From positions 105,644,423 to 105,708,422 of the forward strand of contig NC_134398.1 of NCBI RefSeq assembly GCF_050003625.1: a DNA stretch of 64,000 nucleotides, read 5' to 3'. Numbering within the stretch: the stretch's first letter is position 1; each line of letters starts with the position of its first letter. Both the position numbers and the translations under genes were made by a program. The notes under the pieces are model-generated. The model was not told the DNA's origin. It ran no database searches and saw only the letters and a program-made list of their open reading frames with translations. The DNA is from Haematobia irritans. Lineage: Eukaryota; Arthropoda; Insecta; Diptera; Muscidae. Of this stretch, positions 1 to 9,699 are shown one piece after another.

Positions 1-1098
1 AATGCCAGATGTGCCTAACGTAGTGGATTACACCCTGACAAAACCACTTTTTGACAAAAAGTTTGAAACTCTAATTCCCAACAGTGAGGCGTGGTGTACA
101 CAGACCACGGGGAATAAAAGATATATAGATTTCTATACTGATGGCTCCAAATTGAATGGACAAGTGGGGTTCGTAGGATATTCTAAAGATCTGGAAATTC
201 GAATAGCGAAAATATTACCTAATCACTGTAGAGTTTTTCAGGCTGAAATATTGGCAATAAGAGAGGTGGTGAATTGGCTGAGAAGTAATGTTCCAACAAA
301 TATTGGCATTAATATATACTCAGACAGTCAACCTGCAACAAAATCCTTGGACTCTGTGTTCCTTGACTCGAAAACGGCCATAGACTGCCGCAAATCTCTC
401 AACGAGATGGCTGAGCAGTACAATATTCACCTAATATGGGTGCCTGGCAATAGGAACATACCGGGGAACTGCGAAGCAGATGAGTTAGCAAGGCTAGGAA
501 CTACCTTACATATTCCAGGGGAACTAGAATCTGTTGGCATGCATCTGGCCACCTGCAGGCTCTTACTGCGTGAGAAAGCTGTTATGATGGCCAATATTCG
601 ATGGGAGATTTGCAAGGGTTGTAACGACACCAAGCAAATATGGCCCCATTTAAACTTAAACCGCACAGTAGATATGCTAGTGTTCTCAAGGCGTCAGATA
701 GCACTCCTGATATCTGCTATAACGGGTCGCTGCCTGATAGGCGAATTTGCAAAAACTATAGGTGCGAAGTATAATGACTATTGTAAGCTGTCATGATGTG
801 GAGGAAAAGGAATCAATTAAACACCTCTTGTGTGAGTGTCCTGCTTTTTGTGTAAGGCGTAAGCGAATTTTAGGAGCTTAGATTACTGGCGGACCTGGAA
901 TACGTTAACTTAAGCAGTTTGTTAATGTTTTTTTGGGGCAATCTGGTTTGTTCCACAAAAGTAAATAATAGAGAAGGTTCAGTGGTTAAAACTAGAAGTG
1001 CCCATATGTAATAGGTGTTTTTAGTTAAATGTGGTATCACAATGGACTGAATAGTCTAAGTGAGCCTGAAATTTAATCGGGCTGCCACTTTAACCTAA
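1..1098 (+). mobile_element. LINE A copy 1, 3' portion of an RNase H-bearing non-LTR retrotransposon
   Basis: The window opens inside ORF2 of a LINE whose near-complete relative lies at 29271-36393. It runs from the RNase H domain through the C-terminal zinc-knuckle region and a 3' UTR. The last 70 or so nt (about 1027-1098) are the terminal block shared with the other LINE A copies and with the SINEs, ending in TAACCTAACC. The 5' part is outside the window. It is inserted in the reverse-strand ATPase remnant that resumes at 1099. Confidence 0.9.
2..796 (+). pseudogene. LINE A ORF2 fragment: RNase H domain and C-terminal tail
   Basis: This is the C-terminal part of a LINE ORF2 polyprotein. 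Numbering from the first Met, an RNase H fold is visible: Asp47 in FYTDGSK, Glu82 in FQAEILAI, Asp108 in IYSDSQPA, and the last Asp160 in NCEADELAR. The histidine normally found in the WVPGH motif is Asn150 here (AAT at 449-451), while the copy near 35733 has CAT, so one C-to-A change hits this conserved residue. The frame ends at 796, where the sequence lacks 2 nt relative to the 36.06-kb copy (TTGTAAGCTG against TTGTATGAGCTG). The Cys/His tail of the ORF (CX2C-H-C pattern) continues in another frame to about 845. It is a dead fragment. RNase H-bearing LINEs include the I, LOA and some R1-type clades; I cannot pick one from this piece. Confidence 0.85.
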
Positions 1099-1290
1099 CC
1101 TATCGCATGCGACATCATCAAATATCATTATAGAGTTTCGTTTTGCTTCATGTGGCGGTATAACATCATCGTTGTTGTTATATATGAAGTATCCCGTACC
1201 ACTTATAGGCTCAATAAGTCTTCTCAGGTATTCATATTTGGGTTGATATAACGATTTTGAAGAGGATTCGTAAACAATTTAATCAACGCC
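1099..1290 (-). pseudogene. Polinton/Maverick-type packaging ATPase remnant (FtsK/A32-like)
   Basis: Read on the reverse strand from about 1280 to 1101, one frame stays open and contains a hydrophobic strand followed by two acidic residues (IMIFDDVACD, about 1102-1131). This is the Walker B region of the A32/FtsK-like genome-packaging ATPases of Polintons. Upstream lies YEYLRRLIEP, also typical of that family. There is an in-frame stop before it near 1278. The gene is cut by LINE A copy 1 just after the Walker B motif, so Walker A and the rest are absent or outside the window. Identification is from motif memory, not alignment. Its opposite orientation to the capsid-type and protease genes that follow fits a decayed Polinton. 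Confidence 0.65.
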
Positions 1291-1301
1291 TTGCCCACAC
1301 A

Positions 1302-1543
1302 CAGAGAAGGAATATGATCACCTCAACCATGTTTCAAGAGCAAAATGTTATTTTTGAATGGTGACCATGTAACATGTTTGTCGCAAGCATGTTATTTTGT
1401 TGAAGATCATGTGTCTGATTTCGGCAAACATATTATTTTTGGCGAGAAAAGAACATTTTTGCCATAAGCATGTTACATGGTCACCATCCAAAAATAACAT
1501 TTTGCTCTTGAAACATGGTTGAGGTGATCATATTCCTTCTCTG
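1302..1543. mobile_element. Foldback MITE, about 242 bp
   Basis: Two arms of about 75 bp are near-perfect reverse complements: 1302-1376 begins CAGAGAAGGAATATGATCAC and 1467-1543 ends with its complement. They flank a short loop of about 90 bp. There is no coding capacity. It lies between the ATPase remnant and the phospholipase-like remnant. I see no clean target duplication, so the superfamily is open. Confidence 0.75.
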
Positions 1544-1557
1544 CGTGCATTGAGCTA

Positions 1558-1944
1558 CATTTACCCGGATACCAATTTTGTGGACCAGGAACAAGACTTG
1601 ATAAAAGATTGAAAAGGGGTGATAAAGGGCTAAATGCTTTGGATATAGCTTATTCACGAAGCTCAGATATTGAACAACGCCACAAAGCAAATAAGGAACT
1701 CTTAGAGAGGGCGTGAGAAAGAGTAAAAGCTAACGAAAGTACTTGGGGTGAAAAATTAAATGCTTATTTAGTCTCCAACGCAATGAAAGCAAAATTAAAA
1801 CTTGATATGGGTATGAGGAAGAAAAAAGCATGCGGACGTACAAGTTTTAATTCAACAATTAAAAAAGCCAACACACTACTAAAGAAGCAAAAACCTGCTG
1901 ATATTAATTCTGCAATAAAAATCGCTCGAAAAGTTATTAATTAA
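1558..1944 (+). pseudogene. Phospholipase A2-like structural protein remnant of a Polinton-like element
   Basis: The frame from 1558 reads into a calcium-loop-like segment, YQFCGPGTRLDKRL, followed by IAYSRSSDIEQRHKANKEL and a lysine-rich tail. This pattern is that of the PLA2-like domains in Polinton/adintovirus-type and parvovirus-type capsid proteins. In the families I know, a Cys and a His-Asp pair stand between the calcium loop and the IAYS-like segment. Here the sequence goes directly from LNALD to IAYS near 1635-1650, so the catalytic His-Asp appears deleted. A TGA interrupts the frame at 1714-1716 and it ends at TAA 1942-1944. The start is not visible because the foldback element lies directly upstream. 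It acts, if at all, only as a relic. Confidence 0.6.
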
Positions 1945-1970
1945 TCATTCAAAGGGAAAAAGTCAGTCCA

Positions 1971-2201
1971 AGAGTTATTAATGTTCCTAAAATTGACGGT
2001 TTTCTGCCATTGGTGCCTATTATAACAGCACTAGGTGCCTTGGGTGCAATATCTTCCGGTGTATCAACGATAGCAAGAACAATTAACACTGCTAAAGATG
2101 CTAAAACGCAACTAGAAGAGAGTATGCGTCACAACAAAAGTATGGAGTCAATTGCTATGGGTAAAGGACTTTACCTTAAACCATACAAAAGTGGTATATA
2201 A
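1971..2201 (+). pseudogene. Minor-capsid-like C-terminal segment of a Polinton-like element
   Basis: This frame begins RVINVPKIDGFLPLVPI and continues with a hydrophobic Ala/Gly-rich stretch (ITALGALGAISSG), then a charged helix and the ending GKGLYLKPYKSG. I associate this layout with the C-terminal part of Polinton minor capsid proteins of the PLA2-containing type. It is in another frame from the preceding PLA2-like remnant, so a frameshift lies between 1945 and 1971. It ends with two consecutive TAA codons at 2199-2204. The local Met at 2010 is internal to the conserved region and is unlikely to be the real start. Confidence 0.6.
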
Positions 2202-2204
2202 TAA

Positions 2205-2585
2205 TACGGATACAAAAAACTAATATCTAAGCTACCTAACACACCGCTGACAGATATATACATCCAAATATTTGGGAAAGAATTTATACCACCATTTCGA
2301 AGAGTCTCTATGCGAGATAATCTTCCAAAAACATGTCAAACAAAAGAATGTGGTGTAGTAAACTCAGACTCAAGCATAGGATCTGGAACTCATTGGGTAG
2401 CATATTATAAAAACAACAAAGAAATTTAATACTTTGACAGATTTGGAAATCTTCAACCCCCACTAGAAATATTGATTTATTTAGGTCCCAATATCAAATA
2501 TAATTATCAAAGAGTGCAAAGGTTTAATACATTCAATTGTGGTCATTTATATTTACAATTTTTACTCCAAATTGTAACAAAAAAA
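2205..2585 (+). pseudogene. Adenain-like cysteine protease remnant (Polinton PRO)
   Basis: The frame after the double stop reads as an adenovirus-type (C5, Ulp1-fold) cysteine protease. The three catalytic positions are all recognisable: His in SGTHWVAYY (codon 2391-2393), Asp in YFDRFGN (2436-2438) and Cys in FNCGHLYLQF (2538-2540). The spacing matches the roughly 120-aa size of these proteases. A TAA at 2427-2429 falls between His and Asp, and no initiating Met is present, so it is not functional. In Polintons this enzyme is thought to process the capsid proteins. Together with the ATPase and PLA2-like pieces it is the strongest evidence for the element type. Confidence 0.75.
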
Positions 2586-2615
2586 AAAAAACAAAATAAT
2601 GTTTAATGTTCTCTG

Positions 2616-3235
<620 letters not shown>

Positions 3236-3583
3236 AGGTTAGGTTAGGTTATGTGGCAGCCCGATGTATCAGGCTCACTTAGACTATTCAGTCCATTGTG
3301 ATACCACAGTGGTGAACTTCTCTCTTATCACTGAGTGCTGCCCGATTCCATGTTAAACTCAATGACAAGGGACCTCCTTTTTATAGCCGAGTCCGAACGG
3401 CGTTCCACATTCTAGTGAAACCACTTAGAGAAGCTTTGAAACCCTCAGAAATGTCACCAGCATTACTGAGGTGGGATAATCCACCGCTGAAAAACTTTTT
3501 GGTGTTCGGTCGTAGCAGGAATCGAACCCACGACCTTGTGTATGCAAGGCGGGCATGCTAACCATTGCACCACGGTGGCTCCC
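3236..3583 (-). mobile_element. tRNA-derived SINE with LINE A tail, copy 1
   Basis: Read from 3583 downwards, the element starts with a tRNA-like head. The A box is in GTGGTGCAATGGTTAGC and the B box is GGTTCGATTCC. A body of about 190 nt follows, then a tail of about 65 nt containing TATCACAATGGACTGAATAG and ending in TAACCTAACC. That tail is nearly identical to the 3' end of LINE A (36306-36393). It has inserted between the promoter-like region and the start of the 3597 ORF. Confidence 0.92.
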
Positions 3584-3596
3584 ATGGCTTCTCATC

Positions 3597-4130
3597 ATGG
3601 TCAATTTGCATAAACCAGATTTTGTATTGGTGGATTTTCAACATTGTTTTGGAAATAATGATTGCGTGTATATAAAGGAATTGGCGTATATGCAAGGCGG
3701 TTCCGTTGTACCAAACTATTTTTTATTCAAACCTCCTTTCGATAGGAGGGAAGCTACCAAGGAAGCCAAACGGAAAAATGATCATTATAAGAAATTTATT
3801 CATGGCTTAGATTGGAAAGATGGCGATGTAAATTACGCTGAAGTTGGCGAGGTCTTAGCACTCTTAAATAGTTATAGGTATGTGTTGGTCTTTGGAAAAA
3901 TTAAAAAAGAGTTCATTGAAAAATATTTAAGTACAAATATTGTAAATCTAGAATACAGAACTGTTTTTGCAAATATGAGAAACTATTATACCCATTGTCC
4001 TATGCATGAAGATAGGAAATTTAAGTGTGCTGTAAGTAGCCTAGTTAAATTACTAAGATATATAGAAGGGCATGATTGTATAGATGACATGATTAGTAAG
4101 GCAATAAAAAATGAAAATTGTTCACAATAG
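3597..4130 (+). CDS. 177-aa protein of unknown function in the Polinton-like remnant, possible nuclease fold
   Basis: An intact ORF. I choose the Met at 3597 because the upstream codons (3555-3596) come from the SINE. The N-terminus, FVLVDFQHCFGNNDCVYIKELAYM, shortened here to its key residues Asp-Phe-Gln and Lys-Glu-Leu-Ala, is followed by FKPPF, a basic stretch, then HGLDWKDGDVNY and a Cys/His-rich end (CPMHEDRKFKCAV). I recall similar ORFs (D-x-Q, KELA, FKPPF, HG-x-x-W-x-DG) in many arthropod repeats, but their function is not known to me. The first strand followed by acidic residues resembles RNase H-fold exonucleases, but the usual DxE is DxQ. It follows the protease remnant on the same strand. 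Unlike its neighbours it has no stop or frameshift. Confidence 0.55.
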   Translation: MVNLHKPDFVLVDFQHCFGNNDCVYIKELAYMQGGSVVPNYFLFKPPFDRREATKEAKRKNDHYKKFIHGLDWKDGDVNYAEVGEVLALLNSYRYVLVFGKIKKEFIEKYLSTNIVNLEYRTVFANMRNYYTHCPMHEDRKFKCAVSSLVKLLRYIEGHDCIDDMISKAIKNENCSQ

Positions 4131-4284
4131 TAACCCATATGTGTTTTAATATGTACATTACTGTGAGATTATTTAGTTTTTAAAAATTATTTAAAATGTT
4201 ATTTTTTATATTTTTTATTTATTTGTTTTTTTCTCTTAACTGGCATATCAAATGATGCTATTATAAGGTTTATTGTGTTTAAAC
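4131..4284. other. AT-rich spacer between convergent ORFs
   Basis: A 154-bp AT-rich stretch lies between a plus-strand ORF and a minus-strand ORF. It contains A/T runs that could serve as polyadenylation regions for both, with no other feature seen. Confidence 0.4.
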
Positions 4285-4611
4285 TTAAATCATAATTAAA
4301 TTTTTTTCACCATAATATAAATCTTCTAAATAGAAGACTTCTTCCACCATTCTCCTGTGATTTTCGGGGTGCTTGTCATGATTGAAAGAATTTGCACCCA
4401 TCATTAAGTCACCCTCTACCGATAAGTCATCCTCTACCGATAAATCAACCTCTACCGATAAGTCATCCTCTGCCGATATTTCAGTGAGGAAATGTTGGCC
4501 CTCCGGTATATCCAGTTCTTCCACTTCCATGCTATTTAGCATTCGGCTATTCGCATCTACGTTTTCATCCTCATCATCGCTGATTACAATTTGGGATGGT
4601 GGCAAGCTCAT
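4285..4611 (-). CDS. 108-aa acidic hypothetical protein with hexapeptide repeats
   Basis: The ORF is open from a Met at 4611 (context GAAAAAATGAG). The same frame extends to a Met at 4743, but that part lacks the acidic bias, so I prefer the shorter start. The N-terminus MSLPPSQIVISDDEDEN is very acidic and serine-rich. An 18-bp tandem repeat at about 4413-4480 encodes DDLSVE-like units three to four times. No domain is recognised. The composition is that of a disordered, possibly nuclear or interaction-type protein. It lies between the unknown 177-aa ORF and the 112-aa ORF near the presumed right end of the Polinton-like element. Confidence 0.4.
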   Translation of the reverse strand: MSLPPSQIVISDDEDENVDANSRMLNSMEVEELDIPEGQHFLTEISAEDDLSVEVDLSVEDDLSVEGDLMMGANSFNHDKHPENHRRMVEEVFYLEDLYYGEKNLIMI

Positions 4612-4743
4612 TTTTTCTCTTGATGTGAAAATGATGAAAGTTGAATAGAAACGGTTGCTGTGAATTTCTTTTGGACACTCTTTGAAAAACTGAAAATCCG
4701 TACATTTTAGAATTCCATTGTAGTGAATGAAAATTCGATGCAT

Positions 4744-5026
4744 TTTGAGATAATTTTTGCTTAGACATTTGTGGTTTCTTTTTTCTATTTAAAATTATAA
4801 ATATTTAAAGTGAAATCAATACATTCAAAATATTCCATAAGCAATACATTATGAAATTTTATTCCTATTACATGTTTGTTGTTTCTCACAACCTATGACA
4901 AAAAAAATATATTTTTTTTTTCGAACGTTATCTAATTGTGTTGAAAATAAAAACACAGTGGTTTATAATGTTTAGAATTTTATTCTTTATTTACATATTA
5001 ATTTTCATTTGCTTTTTTTTAAACAA
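4744..5026. other. AT-rich intergenic stretch
   Basis: The 283-bp interval upstream of the acidic ORF and downstream of the 112-aa ORF, both on the minus strand, contains only AT-rich sequence with poly-T runs. TATTTATAATTTTAAATAG-like sequence near 4783-4800 on the minus strand could be a weak TATA region for the 4611 start. Confidence 0.3.
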
Positions 5027-5365
5027 TTAATATGGTGCATAAAACGGATCGGAGGACAAATACTGTTTCAACTCCAATCCGCTGATTGGATTCTCCTTAT
5101 CGTCTGAAATAGACACTTTTGAAACAGAAAATTCTCCAGAATCTATACGTTGAATTGCATCATCATCCAGGCTATTAAATCTTTTTGGTAAATATATGAT
5201 TTGGTCTTCCGCCAAACGCAGCACTATTGAATCCTCGTACTTTGTGGTTGTCCTATAGCATCCTTCAATAGAGTAGTCCTTATGAGTAACCATATCCTTA
5301 ATATGTAGGATACGTTTTAAATTTTTTTCATTGAAAATGGATACGACATTTATAGCACCGGACAT
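5027..5365 (-). CDS. 112-aa hypothetical protein, possible ssDNA-binding-like mobile-element ORF
   Basis: An intact ORF with the Met at 5365 and stop at 5027. It has beta-strand-like alternation and the signature IIYLPKRF at about residues 56-63, preceded by a charged IVLRLAEDQ. I recall small ORFs with a conserved FLPKRF-type motif in Polinton-like and other large mobile DNAs, sometimes suggested to be OB-fold or single-strand DNA-binding proteins. That function is inference only. A good TATA-box candidate lies 66-75 bp upstream (5431-5440). No frameshift or stop is present, in contrast to the capsid and protease relics 3 kb away. Confidence 0.45.
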   Translation of the reverse strand: MSGAINVVSIFNEKNLKRILHIKDMVTHKDYSIEGCYRTTTKYEDSIVLRLAEDQIIYLPKRFNSLDDDAIQRIDSGEFSVSKVSISDDKENPISGLELKQYLSSDPFYAPY

Positions 5366-5430
5366 ATTTATTTATTTATTCTAATTCACTTACGTTTTCT
5401 GAACTGTGGTATAATTCCAGAGAGCTTAAG

Positions 5431-5440
5431 GCTTTTATAA
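5431..5440 (-). promoter_or_regulatory. Putative TATA box for the 112-aa ORF
   Basis: On the minus strand the sequence is TTATAAAAGC. It lies 66-75 bp before the ATG at 5365, which leaves room for a start site about 30 bp downstream and a short leader. It also resembles the ATATAAAAGC motif before the 3597 ORF. Confidence 0.45.
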
Positions 5441-6110
5441 GCGATTGTTCAATCCTAGGCGATCAGAAAACTCCACGCAGCCAACCAAGAAATGAAACCG
5501 AATAATACAATTTTTCCCAGCAGTCTCCCATTTTAGAATGTAAAACAAATCAATATGTTTCCCAACAGTGAAACACTTTTCTCTTCCCCCTACCCCTTCT
5601 TCTATGGTACATGGACAAACACCAAATCTAGGTTTCAGCGATTGTTCAATCCTAGGCGATCAGCATATGCCACACAGCCAACCAAGAAATGAAACCGAAA
5701 AACACAAATTTTCCCAACAGTCAAACACTTATCTCGCAACCTTGCCAATCATTAACATCCCATTTCTTCAGAATCTCGGGCGGTCACCAAATCAAAGTTT
5801 CAGCGATTGTTAACTCCTAAGCGATCAGCAACTCCACACAGCCAATCAACAAAAAATTAAACAGAATAAAACATATTTCCTCCTCAGCCAAACTCTTATC
5901 TCTTCCCCTCCCTACCTTATCTTCTCCATACATGCACATGCACCAAATCTAGACATCAACCACACATGGACAGTCACCATATCTTGACTTCAACACTCAA
6001 CCATCAACGCATACCACACAGCCAGCCAATGCACTCAACACAATGACACTCTTGCATACCCAACACAATGCATTTCCCAAGTTCAATAACCATATCAGAC
6101 CGGGAAAATT
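5440..6110 (+). repeat. Subterminal tandem-repeat block
   Basis: A unit starting AGCGATTGTTCAATCCTAGG and continuing with GCGATCAG, then an ACACAGCCAACCAAGAAATG-type segment, occurs at about 5440, 5637 and 5803 (spacings 197 and 166 bp). A more diverged relative lies near 5970-6060. The region is C-rich on this strand and contains no credible ORF. Polinton ends often carry such repeats, so this may be the inner part of the element's right terminal region. Confidence 0.7.
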
Positions 6111-6285
6111 TTTGAATGACCTTGTGACCTATCATAGAAAGCCCATTAAATGGACCAGAACATACATATCTACCTACTGATTGTGCTCATTCCCTCACAT
6201 AGTTTTCACTTCCATGACATTTTTTAGTTCTTGGCGCCTTTTTCTGTAATACACATCATGTTGTAGAAATTATTCAATTTAATAT

Positions 6286-8271
6286 TTTTTTATACCCACC
6301 ACCATAGGATGGGGGGTATATTAACTTTGTCATTCCGTTTGTAACACATCGAAATATTGCTCTAAGACCCCATAAAGTATACATATTCTGGGTCGTGGTG
6401 AAATTCTGAGTCGATCTGAGCATGTCCGTCCGTCCGTCCGTCCGTCTGTTGAAATCACGCTAACTTCCGAACGAAACAAGCTATCGACTTGAAACTTGGC
6501 ACAAGTAGTTGTTATTGATGTAGGTCGGATGGTATTGCAAATGGGCCATATCGGTCCACTTTTACGTATAGCCCCCATATAAACGGACCCCAAAATTTGG
6601 CTTGCGAGGCCTCTAAGAGAACCAAATTTCATCCGATCCGGCTGAAATTTGGTACATGGTGTTGGTATATGGTCTCTAACAACCATGCAAAAATTGGTCC
6701 ACATCGGTCCATAATTATATATAGCCCCCATATAAACCGATCCCCCGATTTGGCTTGCGAGGCCCCTAAGAGAAGCAAATTTCATCCGATCCGGCTGAAA
6801 TTTGGTACATGGTGTCAGTATATGGTCTCTAACAACCATCCAAAAATTGGTCCACATCGGTTCATAATTATATATAGCCCCCATATAAACCGATCCCCCG
6901 ATTTGGTTTGCGAGGCCTCTAAGAGAAGCAAATTTCATCCGATCCGGCTGAAATTTGGTACATGGTGTTAGTATATGGTCTGTAACGACCATGCAAAAAT
7001 TGGTCGACATCGGTCCATAATTATATATAGCCCCCACATAAACCGATCCCCCGATTTGGCTTGCGAGGCCTCTAAGAGAAGCAAATTTCATCCGATCCGG
7101 CTGAAATTTGGTACATGGTGTAAGTATATGGTCTCTAACAACCATGCAAAAATTGGTCCACATCGGTCCATAATTATATATAGCCCCCACATAAACCGAT
7201 GCCCCGATTTGGCTTGCGAGGCCTCTAAGAGAAGCAAATTTCATCCGATCCGGCTGAAATTTGGTACGTGATGTTAGTATATGGTCTCTAACAACCATAA
7301 TTATTCATAATTATATATAGCCCCCATATAAACCGATCACCAGATTTGACCTCCTGAACCTCTTGGAAGACCAAAATTCATCTGATTCAGTTGGTACGTG
7401 GTGTTAATATATGGCCTCAAACTCCCATGCAAAAATTGGTCGATATCGGTCCATAATTATATATAGGCCCCATATAAACCGATCCCCAGATTTGACCTCC
7501 AGAGCCCCTTGGAAGAGCAAAATTCTTCCCATTCGGTTGGAATTTGGTACGTGATGTTAGTATATGGTATCCACCAACCATGCAGGAATTGGTTCCTATC
7601 AGTCCATAATTATATATAGCTCCCATATAAACCGATCCCCAGATTTGACCTCCGGTGCCTTTTGGAGAAGCAAAATTCATCCGATCTGCTTGAAATTTGG
7701 TACGTGGTGGTAGTATATGATATTTAACAACCATGCCAAAAGTGGTCCATATCAGTCCATAATCGTACATAGCCCCATATAAACCGATCCCGAGATTTGG
7801 TTTTGAAACCTCTTGGAGGAGCAAATTTCATCCGAGTGAGTTGAAATTTGGTACATTGTGCTAGTATATGGTCGTTAACAACCATGCCTAACTAGGTCCA
7901 TATCGGTCTATAGTTATATATGGCCCTCAGATAAATCGATCCCCTATCACACAAAAATTGGTCCATATCAAGTTCATAATTGTATATAGCCCCCATATAA
8001 GCGACCCCCATATTTCAATTCTGGCTCTCTACGTACAAAAAGTCCATATCGATTCGTAATTATTTGTAGACTTAACTATACATAACTTTTTTGTCTAATA
8101 TATACCATGTATGGACTAAATCACAATTTAGAAAACGATGTTAAGAAGTTTTAAGATACCACAACCCAAGTAATTCGCTTGTGGATGATAGTCTTTCGTA
8201 GAAGTTTCTACGCAATCCATGGTGGTGGGTACATAAGATTCGGCCTGGCCGAACTTGCGGCCGTATATACT
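6286..8271 (-). mobile_element. Family P repeat, copy 1 (DINE/Helentron-like), with tandem core
   Basis: In element orientation it starts at 8271 with AACAAGTATATACGGCCG. A palindromic TTCGGCCAGGCCGAA follows, then a TACTTGGGTTGTGG segment, the tandem core (6590-7310 and diverged units to about 8000), and a block with AAATTCTGAGTCGATCT and repeated GTCC/GTCT (6400-6450). It ends with the hairpin TATACCC...GGGTATA at 6291-6325. It interrupts family C copy 1. Flanks share TTAA. No transposase is present. Confidence 0.7.
6590..7310 (-). repeat. 153-bp tandem array (about 4.7 units)
   Basis: The landmark CAAAAATTGGTCCACATCGG starts at about 6689, 6841, 6994 and 7147, a period of 152-153 bp. Units are over 90% alike by eye and include ATATAGCCCCCATATAAACC. 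Because 153 is a multiple of three and no stop falls in one frame, a 322-codon frame stays open on the minus strand, but it only encodes the repeat. More diverged units continue to about 8000. Confidence 0.95.
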
Positions 8272-8282
8272 TGTTAAATTTT

Positions 8283-8360
8283 ACCTTTCGCCTTGACGGA
8301 GAATCGAACCGAGGACCATACGGTTTGTAAGCCAACACACTATCCACTGGGCTACGTAGC
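8283..8360 (-). repeat. tRNA-derived module 2 in family C
   Basis: On the minus strand the module reads with an A box TAGCCCAGTGG and a B box GGTTCGATTCTCC at tRNA-like spacing, followed by GTCAAGGCGAAAGG. This matches internal Pol III promoter organisation. No full cloverleaf with a paired acceptor stem is evident, so it is a SINE-like head and not a tRNA gene. It faces away from module 1. Confidence 0.7.
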
Positions 8361-8474
8361 TGTTATAGTCACCAGTAGACAATTATCGTTATAAGTTTAC
8401 ATTTATATAGCATAGTTTGCAGCGCCCACGAGCCCATGCAAACATAACATTATTTAACAGAAACATACATTTGT

Positions 8475-8550
8475 TGGCCACGTGGAGCAGTGGTTAGCAT
8501 GTCTGCCTTGCATGCAAAGGGTCGTGGGTTCAATCCCTGCTCCGACCGAA
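8475..8550 (+). repeat. tRNA-derived module 1 in family C
   Basis: A box in GTGGAGCAGTGGTTAGC and B box GGTTCAATCCC are spaced as in tRNA genes. The middle, GCCTTGCATGCAAAGG, forms an anticodon-arm-like hairpin. The same module is at 21447-21515 and 52543-52618 on the other strand. It resembles the SINE head at 3583 but is followed by different sequence. Confidence 0.7.
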
Positions 8551-9699
8551 TATCCTTTTTTTAATTTACACATTTATATTTATACTATATTAAATTTTTA
8601 TAATGAAACTTCGAAATAAATTTCATTATTACCTTTAAGGCCGGTAGTAAGTTGGCATTATCGCTCTAAAATGACCCTGTTTTACCTCTTACTTTTCTTT
8701 AATAATTCATTTTAAAGAAAATAAACTTGTTCAATTGTTTAGCTGCAAAACTCGAACTTAATGCCCGCTTTTATATTTGAAGGTGTCCGTCAACTCCTCT
8801 TAGACTACTCATTAATAAAGAGGAAATAAACTTTGTTTTTATACATTTTACTGTTTAATTTTTCACTATTGCCTCCTTTTTTCATTTTACTGTCCCAACT
8901 TTAAAAAGAGTATAGTCCCTTTCTTTATTTTTATGAAGATCCCTTTGTAACTTTTGTATATTTTCCACTTTTTTTTTTTTTAATTTCCTTTGTCTGACCA
9001 TTGTGACTTACTCCTCGTAGGTTCCGATTTCTTTTAACGAACCAAAAAAAAAATGTGCCAATAATGCCAAAATAAACAAACACATGTCCACACATACATA
9101 AAATGCTACTCTCAGGGCGAAAACACATGCTGTTTTTTTTTCAAATGTCTACTCTCTTGGTTCCGAATATCTATTATCTTTACTCCAAATACTCATTCTA
9201 ATATTGACATTAAATAATATTTAGACTTAAGCATATCAAATTTTTGGCCTTATCATAAAACAGTTTTCCGAAACAACATACAAGCGGTTTCACGGAAATT
9301 TCTCTCTTTTGATGCTCTCGCTGTGTTATGTTGATATATTTCGTCAACTCTCCCATCTCTATTTACTTCTCTATTCTCTCTCTCTGTCGCTCTCTGAATA
9401 AAATATCACAACATATATATGTTTTCTCGAAATTTTTTAAAATTATATATGTTTACATTCACACATATTGTTTGCATGAAACATTCATGCCCCAAACATA
9501 ATATATTCTAACATGCTAAAATATATATCCCAATCATTTAATGTTAGTTTAGGAACATTACATGTTTGCACTTAAATATATTGTGTTTAACAATTGTGCC
9601 CGAAACACATTTTGTTTATATTATATGTTTATAACATATGAAAAACATATTTTGTTTATAACATATGAAAAACATATTTTTCTAACAGTGTGTTAAATA

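Larger units (their letters stand above)
6178..9691 (-). mobile_element. Family C repeat, copy 1, split by a family P element
   Basis: The outer pieces 6178-6285 and 8272-9691 match, in reverse order, the family C copies at 36643-40231 and 50408-52889. The 5' end of the family is at 9691 (complement of CACACTGTTAGAAAAATATG). It contains the divergent tRNA-like pair (8283-8360 and 8475-8550), an internal MITE-like block (8640-8775) and a GAGAG-rich block (9361-9400, as CTCTCT). The 3' end is truncated at about 6178. No coding capacity. Confidence 0.8.

Noticed and set aside
6330..7298. A 322-codon minus-strand frame with 51-residue repeats
   Set aside because: It is a by-product of the 153-bp array, with no domain, and ends outside the array run into other repeat sequence.
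8475..8550. Annotation as a functional tRNA gene
   Set aside because: A and B boxes are present but no paired acceptor stem or consistent anticodon loop is seen, and the module is repeated inside family C.
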